The notes under the pieces were generated by a model, which worked only from the letters and a program-made list of their open reading frames with translations, searched no databases and was not told where the DNA came from. From positions 62,001 to 126,000 of the forward strand of contig NZ_BJFN01000003.1 of the NCBI RefSeq assembly GCF_014189855.1: DNA of 64,000 bases, in the 5' to 3' direction. Below, piece after piece: positions 61,885 through 64,000 of the stretch. Made by a program: the position numbers and the translations under genes. Each line of letters begins with the position of its first letter. Within the stretch, counting starts at the first letter, position 1. This stretch comes from Buttiauxella sp. A111 (GTDB taxonomy: Bacteria > Pseudomonadota > Gammaproteobacteria > Enterobacterales > Enterobacteriaceae).

Positions 61885-63006
61885 ATGGATTATCAACTTA
61901 ATTTAGACTGGCCTGAGTTTATGGCGAAATACTGGCAGAAAAAGCCGGTTATTTTGAAAAATGCGTTTCCTAATTTTGTCGATCCGATTACGCCGGATGA
62001 ATTAGCCGGTCTTGCTATGGAAGCAGAGGTGGATAGCCGACTGGTCAGCCACACCAATGGTCAATGGCAGGCTGCGAACGGGCCTTTCGAACACTTTGAC
62101 AACCTGGGTGAAACGGGCTGGTCACTGCTGGCACAAGCCGTTAACCACTGGCATGCGCCGTCTGCTGAACTGGTACGCCCGTTCCGCGTGTTACCTGACT
62201 GGCGTCTGGACGATCTGATGATCTCCTTCTCCGTACCGGGTGGTGGCGTTGGCCCGCATATCGATCAATATGATGTGTTTATTATTCAGGGCATGGGCAG
62301 CCGTCGCTGGCGTGTCGGTGACAAACTGCCAATGCGTCAGTTCTGTCCACATCCAGCATTGCTGCACGTTGATCCATTTGAACCGATCATTGATGAAGAT
62401 CTGGAACCTGGCGACATTCTGTATATTCCGCCTGGTTTCCCGCACGATGGCTTCACTCATGAAACTGCACTCAACTACTCCGTGGGTTTCCGTGGGCCAA
62501 ATGGCCGCGATCTGATCAGCAGCTTTGCTGACTACGCGCTGGAAAACGATTTGGGTGGCGAGCATTACAGCGACCCTGATTTAACCTGCCGTGAGCATCC
62601 AGGCAAAGTTGAAGGCTATGAGCTAAATCGCCTGCGCGACATGATGATGGACGTCATCAACCAGCCGGAAGATTTCAAGCAGTGGTTTGGCCGCTTTATC
62701 ACCACTCCACGTCATGAACTGGACGTTGCGCCAGCAGAGCCGCCATATCAGCAAGATGAAATCCTCGATGCATTACAAGGTGGTGAAAGCCTGACGCGTT
62801 TGAGCGGATTACGCGTGCTGAACGTGGATGGAAAGTTCTTCGTCAATAGCGAACCGATGGAAGCGCCGGTTCCACAAGCCGCTGACGCGCTGTGCCGTTA
62901 CACCACGCTGAGCCAAACTGAACTGGGTGACGCATTGCAGAACCCGGAATTTGTTAGTGTTTTGACTGAACTGGTTAACCAGGGTTACTGGTACTTCGAC
63001 GACTAA
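61885..63006 (+). CDS. roxA: Ribosomal protein uL16 arginine hydroxylase RoxA (YcfD)
   Basis: 373 aa from ATG 61885 (GTG 61876 is 3 codons upstream), same length as E. coli RoxA. JmjC-type Fe(II)/2-oxoglutarate oxygenase: His125 and Asp127 in GPHIDQYDVF, His187 in PPGFPHDGF. Hydroxylates Arg81 of ribosomal protein L16. In E. coli the gene lies near phoPQ at 25 min, not beside dinG. Confidence 0.95.
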   Translation: MDYQLNLDWPEFMAKYWQKKPVILKNAFPNFVDPITPDELAGLAMEAEVDSRLVSHTNGQWQAANGPFEHFDNLGETGWSLLAQAVNHWHAPSAELVRPFRVLPDWRLDDLMISFSVPGGGVGPHIDQYDVFIIQGMGSRRWRVGDKLPMRQFCPHPALLHVDPFEPIIDEDLEPGDILYIPPGFPHDGFTHETALNYSVGFRGPNGRDLISSFADYALENDLGGEHYSDPDLTCREHPGKVEGYELNRLRDMMMDVINQPEDFKQWFGRFITTPRHELDVAPAEPPYQQDEILDALQGGESLTRLSGLRVLNVDGKFFVNSEPMEAPVPQAADALCRYTTLSQTELGDALQNPEFVSVLTELVNQGYWYFDD

Positions 63007-63034
63007 CACATTTAATGTCAGCTACCGCTACGCG

Positions 63035-63069
63035 AATCCGCCCTACGTTATCTTTTCGTAGGGCGGATT
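63035..63069. repeat. Palindromic intergenic repeat
   Basis: 13-bp perfect inverted repeat AATCCGCCCTACG / CGTAGGGCGGATT with a 9-nt loop, the common GTAGGGCGGATTAACGC type of enterobacterial repeat. It may double as the roxA terminator. Confidence 0.8.
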
Positions 63070-63208
63070 AACGCAAGAAACATTCCCCATTTCCCCTCAA
63101 TGTACTCATAAAACACTTTTAGTTGCGCTCCGTAACTAAAAATCCCACAGAGTCTTTGCCACTGACTACAGTTATACGGGGGCTTCCCGGGAAGACTTTG
63201 GGGATAAC

Positions 63209-63964
63209 ATGGCGCTTTATACTATCGGTGAAGTGGCTCTGCTTTGTGATATCAATCCCGTAACGTTGCGGGCGTGGCAACGCCGTTACGGGCTACTGAA
63301 ACCTCAGCGCACGGATGGCGGTCATCGATTATTTGACGATGCCGACATCGAACGTATTCGCGAAATCAAACACTGGATAGAGAACGGCGTTCAGGTCAGC
63401 AAAGTGAAAGCCTTGTTGAGCGGTGAACTTCAGGATCTGGAAAGCGGCTGGCGTGAACGTCAGGAGCAATTGCTTCAGCAATTACAAAGCGGCAGCCCGA
63501 ACCGGTTACGCAGCTGGATTGCCGACATTGGCCGCGACTACCCAGCAGAAATTCTCGTCAACCAGCTCTACATCCCTCTGCGTCGTCGCCTGCAATGCCA
63601 TCAAGTCACCCTTAACACCCTACTCAGCCTGCTGGATGGCGCGCTGATCAATTACATTGCGCTGTGTCTGGCATCGGCCCGCAAGCGCAGTGGTAAAGAT
63701 GCGTTATTGGTCGGATGGGATACACCTGACACCACCCGTTTGTGGATGGCAGCATGGATGGCAATACAGCAGGGTTGGCGTATTGATGTATTGGCACATC
63801 CACTGCATCAGCTGCGCCCCGAGCTTTTCGCTCAACAAACGTTATTAGTGTGGTGTGGCGATACGCCGACCCATAACCAGCTTGATCAACTGGAACTCTG
63901 GCGCTGTGCTGGATTACAAATCTTCCCACTGATGAGCAATGGGCATTCGACTCAACGCGCATAA
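63209..63964 (+). CDS. mlrA: MerR-family curli/biofilm regulator MlrA
   Basis: 251 aa (E. coli 243). The N-terminal MerR domain MALYTIGEVALLCDINPVTLRAWQRRYGLLKPQRTDGGHRLF is essentially that of E. coli MlrA. The C-terminal CarH-like sensor domain (IPLRRRLQCHQ, LLVGWDTPDTTRLW, LLVWCGDTPT) also aligns. MlrA activates csgD with the diguanylate cyclase/PDE pair YdaM/YciR. Located next to roxA here, unlike E. coli (yehV, 47 min). The last residues differ. Confidence 0.92.
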   Translation: MALYTIGEVALLCDINPVTLRAWQRRYGLLKPQRTDGGHRLFDDADIERIREIKHWIENGVQVSKVKALLSGELQDLESGWRERQEQLLQQLQSGSPNRLRSWIADIGRDYPAEILVNQLYIPLRRRLQCHQVTLNTLLSLLDGALINYIALCLASARKRSGKDALLVGWDTPDTTRLWMAAWMAIQQGWRIDVLAHPLHQLRPELFAQQTLLVWCGDTPTHNQLDQLELWRCAGLQIFPLMSNGHSTQRA

Positions 63965-64000
63965 GACAAACTTAATAGTTCATTAACAAGCCTGCTTCGT

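Overview
The window is chromosomal DNA of a member of the Enterobacteriaceae that is not E. coli, carrying one complete P2/186/HP1-like prophage. The host genes are clear orthologues of E. coli loci from the 18-19 min region (rcdA-ybjJ-ybjI; mntR-ybiR; mntS, opgE, ompX, rhtA, dps, glnHPQ, rlmF, mcbA, ybiJ, ybiB, dinG). Several genes around them are not where E. coli has them: roxA and mlrA follow dinG, and a TRAP transporter and a PTS/peptidase operon lie between mcbA and ybiJ. The genus cannot be fixed from the sequence alone.

Left flank (1-6340): the 3' end of an SDR gene with a degenerate active site, an MFS exporter, divergent rcdA and ybjJ-ybjI around an 18-bp perfect palindrome, then ybiR and mntR reading leftward. 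Prophage (6341-39643, about 33.3 kb): bounded by a perfect 15-bp direct repeat. From the left it holds cargo genes (a PIN-like nuclease, a small ORF, an ORF of unknown function), then a leftward late block (hub/spike, baseplate, fibre, tape measure, frameshifted tail chaperone, lysis, tube, sheath, head completion, terminase small subunit, capsid, scaffold). Next come rightward terminase-portal-Ogr, an SOS-boxed small gene, a DUF2806-like cargo gene, the leftward early operon (replication protein A, Dam, CII, Apl/Cox) and rightward cI-int. Virion genes are HP1-like, while the lysogeny switch is 186-like.

The attachment core is the left half of the MntR operator in front of mntS. At attR the operator is intact, but everything upstream of it is phage DNA. 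At attL only a half-site remains beside mntR.

Right flank (39644-64000): mntS (42-aa small protein), opgE, ompX, rhtA, dps, the glutamine transporter glnHPQ with NtrC/sigma-54 style control, rlmF, a flavoprotein, mcbA, a DctPQM TRAP transporter, and an operon of PTS EIIC, glycosylasparaginase-like hydrolase, M17 aminopeptidase and PTS EIIB. Then follow a domesticated IS481-type transposase remnant, ybiJ, ybiB-dinG (LexA box), roxA and mlrA. An ERIC element supplies the stop codons of two convergent genes, and a diverged ERIC-like element sits between glnH and glnP.

The observations most worth follow-up are the att/MntR operator overlap, the PTS-glycosylasparaginase-aminopeptidase operon, the domesticated transposase, the SOS-controlled gene in the antirepressor position, and the cargo genes of the prophage. 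No tRNA, rRNA or CRISPR array was seen.
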